Part shown: positions 62,323 to 64,000 of the stretch, one piece after another | How positions within the stretch are numbered: the stretch's first letter is position 1 | Layout: every line of letters begins with the position of its first letter | From: 66-474 sp035606235 | GTDB taxonomy: Bacteria; Pseudomonadota; Gammaproteobacteria; Xanthomonadales; Rhodanobacteraceae | Length of the DNA stretch: 64,000 bases | Direction: 5' to 3' | NCBI GenBank assembly: GCA_035606235.1 | Contig: DATNFU010000016.1 | Location: forward strand, 12,135-76,134 | Translations under genes and position numbers: made by a program | The notes under the pieces: generated by a model | Told to the model about the DNA's origin: nothing | What the model saw: the letters and a program-made list of their open reading frames with translations, nothing else | Databases searched by the model: none

Positions 62323-64000
62323 TCAGGCCGTCGCATCCGCCACGATTCTCACCGGCACCGATTTCGCCGCCGGCGTCTTGCTCTCCTGGGCATGGTGCCA
62401 GAACGGGATCAGTGGGTTGCACTCGGGGTAGTAGCCGCCGATGCAGCCTTGCGGGATGTCGTAGCTGACCACGCGCAGGCCGCGCACTTCGCGGTGCACG
62501 TCGTCGCCCGCGTCCGACACCAGCGTGATCTCCTGGCCATCGCGCAGGTTGAACTGCGCGATGTCGGCGGGGTTCATGAACACGATCATGCGGGTGTCGT
62601 GCACGCCGCGGAAACGGTCGTCGTTCGAATACACGGTGGTGTTGTACTGGCCGTTGGAACGAAGCGTCACCAGCCGCAGCCGTCCCGGCGCATCGTCGAA
62701 TCCCGTGGCGCTCAAGCCCGGCGGCGAAATGAAATTGGCCTTGCCGGTCTCGGTTTTCCATTGCCGATGACGCGCGGCATTGGGCCGATGGAAACCACCC
62801 GGCGTGAACATGCGCGCGTTGAAATCCTTGAATTGCTCCGGATAGGTCTGCTCGATCGCATCGCGCACCTTCGAGTAGTCGTTGATCCACTCGTCCCACG
62901 GCACCTTCGGATTCAGCGCAAGCGTGGCCTTGGCCATCTCGGCCACGATCTTCGGCTCCGACAATAGATGTTCGCTCACCGGCGTGTGCTTGCCGACCGA
63001 GCCATGGATGCAGCTGGTGGAATCCTCGGTGCTGACCGCCTGCGGCTTGCTGTTCTGGATGTCCACATCAATGCGACCCAGACACGGCAAAAGATACGCG
63101 ATCTCGCCGTTGATCAGGTGCGAGCGATTCAATTTCGTCGCGATCTGTACGGTCAATCGCAAATTGCGCCACGCCTTTTCCACGCGCGGGCTGTCCGGCA
63201 CCGCGCGCAGGAAATTTCCGCCCAAGCCGATGAACGCGCACACCGTGCCGTCCAGCACGCCGCCGCAGACTTCCACCGTTTTCATACCCGGTTCGCGCGG
63301 CGGTTCGAAACCGTACTGTTCGGCCAGGCGATCCAGCGGCACGAGTTTGGGATCGTCTGCGATGCCCACCGTGCGCTGGCCTTGCACGTTGGAATGCCCG
63401 CGCACCGGGCACAAGCCGGCACCGGGCTTGCCGACGTTGCCGCGCAGCAGCAGCAGGTTGGCGATCATGTGCAGGTTGTGCTCGCCGAAATGGTGCTGGG
63501 TCAGGCCCATGCCGTAGATGCCGATGGCCGCATGCGATTGCGCGTACACGCGCGCGGCTTCTTCCAGCGCGGCGCGCTTCAGACCGGAAGCCGCCTCGAT
63601 GGCATTCCAGTCCTGCGCGCGCACGCAGGCGGCGAACGCTTCGAACCCGTGGCAGTGCTCCGCGATGAACGCGTGGTCCAGCACGTGCGACTCGCCGCGC
63701 GCGGCAGCCTGGTCGTCCAGCGCCAATAGCGCCTTGCAGATGCCCATGATCGCGGCGATGTCGCCACCGGCCTTCACCTGGTGGTACTGCGAGCTGATCC
63801 GGGTGGCCTTGCCACTCAGCATCTGCACCGGATTCTGCGGATTGATGAAACTCTCCAGCCCGCGTTCGCGCAACGGGTTGAAGGTGATGATCGGCGCGCC
63901 ACGCTGAGAGATCTTCTGCAAGCTGTGCAGCATGCGCGGGCTGTTGGAGCCGACGTTCTGGCCGAAGAAGAACACGCAGTCGGTCTGCTCGAAATCCTCC
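62323..64000 (-). CDS. FdhF/YdeP-family molybdopterin oxidoreductase (5' end beyond window)
   Basis: 3' portion (~559 residues) of a large Mo-bisMGD enzyme; the reading frame runs off the window end. Visible: FFFGQNVGSNSPRM cofactor-region, LRGNVGKPGAGLCPVRGHSNVQGQRT, and a C-terminal MopB dinucleotide domain with RSNGQYNTTVYSNDDRFRGV. It resembles E. coli YdeP rather than true formate dehydrogenases. Needs MGD made by the genes at 1.4-4.4 kb. Its 3' end is 4 bp from azoR. Confidence 0.9.
   Translation of the reverse strand, partial: EDFEQTDCVFFFGQNVGSNSPRMLHSLQKISQRGAPIITFNPLRERGLESFINPQNPVQMLSGKATRISSQYHQVKAGGDIAAIMGICKALLALDDQAAARGESHVLDHAFIAEHCHGFEAFAACVRAQDWNAIEAASGLKRAALEEAARVYAQSHAAIGIYGMGLTQHHFGEHNLHMIANLLLLRGNVGKPGAGLCPVRGHSNVQGQRTVGIADDPKLVPLDRLAEQYGFEPPREPGMKTVEVCGGVLDGTVCAFIGLGGNFLRAVPDSPRVEKAWRNLRLTVQIATKLNRSHLINGEIAYLLPCLGRIDVDIQNSKPQAVSTEDSTSCIHGSVGKHTPVSEHLLSEPKIVAEMAKATLALNPKVPWDEWINDYSKVRDAIEQTYPEQFKDFNARMFTPGGFHRPNAARHRQWKTETGKANFISPPGLSATGFDDAPGRLRLVTLRSNGQYNTTVYSNDDRFRGVHDTRMIVFMNPADIAQFNLRDGQEITLVSDAGDDVHREVRGLRVVSYDIPQGCIGGYYPECNPLIPFWHHAQESKTPAAKSVPVRIVADATA

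Overview
The window is high-GC chromosomal DNA, almost fully coding and almost entirely housekeeping. The gene orders (rlmN-pilF-rodZ, yfgM-bamB-der, serC...aroA-cmk-rpsA-ihfB-lapA-lapB, clpS-clpA, nudJ-mnmA-hflD, scpA-scpB-rluB) and the many small dispersed inverted repeats point to a gammaproteobacterium of the Xanthomonadales, most likely Rhodanobacteraceae-like. This is inferred from family knowledge, because no 16S gene is present. I found no rRNA, tRNA, CRISPR array, insertion sequence or prophage.

Layout. 1-5.9 kb: folD, a DUF1244 gene, then molybdenum-cofactor genes (a rhodanese-ThiF MoeB and a fused MobA-MoeA) and der. 6-12 kb: outer-membrane assembly and cell-shape genes on the minus strand (bamB, yfgM, rodZ, pilF, rlmN, ndk); ispG and hisS, which sit between rodZ and yfgM in E. 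coli, are missing from that slot. 12.2-16.7 kb: a TetR-type regulator with a clear PsrA-like operator, followed by a two-gene beta-oxidation unit. 16.7-24.2 kb: accessory genes (DUF456, YCII, a methanethiol methyltransferase, a secreted Asp-box protein, a FAD oxidoreductase, a trans-sulfuration-type PLP enzyme) and galU.

24.4-38 kb is one long minus-strand run: two surface-polysaccharide genes (WbpM-like and WbpL/WecA-like), lapB, lapA, ihfB, rpsA, cmk, aroA, hisC, serA, serC and an FHA protein. It links serine and aromatic amino-acid synthesis to translation and envelope control. 38-43.8 kb: a PHA granule-associated protein, infA, clpA-clpS and nudJ-mnmA-hflD. At 43.9-44.9 kb, directly after hflD where purB often lies, is a compact Phd/YefM-like antitoxin plus zeta-like kinase pair with its own AT-rich promoter. 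This is the most module-like accessory element in the window.

45-64 kb: a CLC-CBS channel, acnA, a fatty-acyl-CoA ligase, a cupin gene, a PilZ protein, dinB, scpA-scpB-rluB, an ArsC-like protein, an omega-amidase overlapping a methionine/KMTB aminotransferase, a divergent LysR-azoR pair, and the 3' part of a YdeP/FdhF-type molybdoenzyme that would use the cofactor made by the genes at the start. Non-coding interest lies in a four-hairpin mosaic element between serC and serA, two copies of a ~100-bp palindromic repeat, a family of ATTCCGG hairpins, and a perfect bidirectional terminator between infA and clpA.
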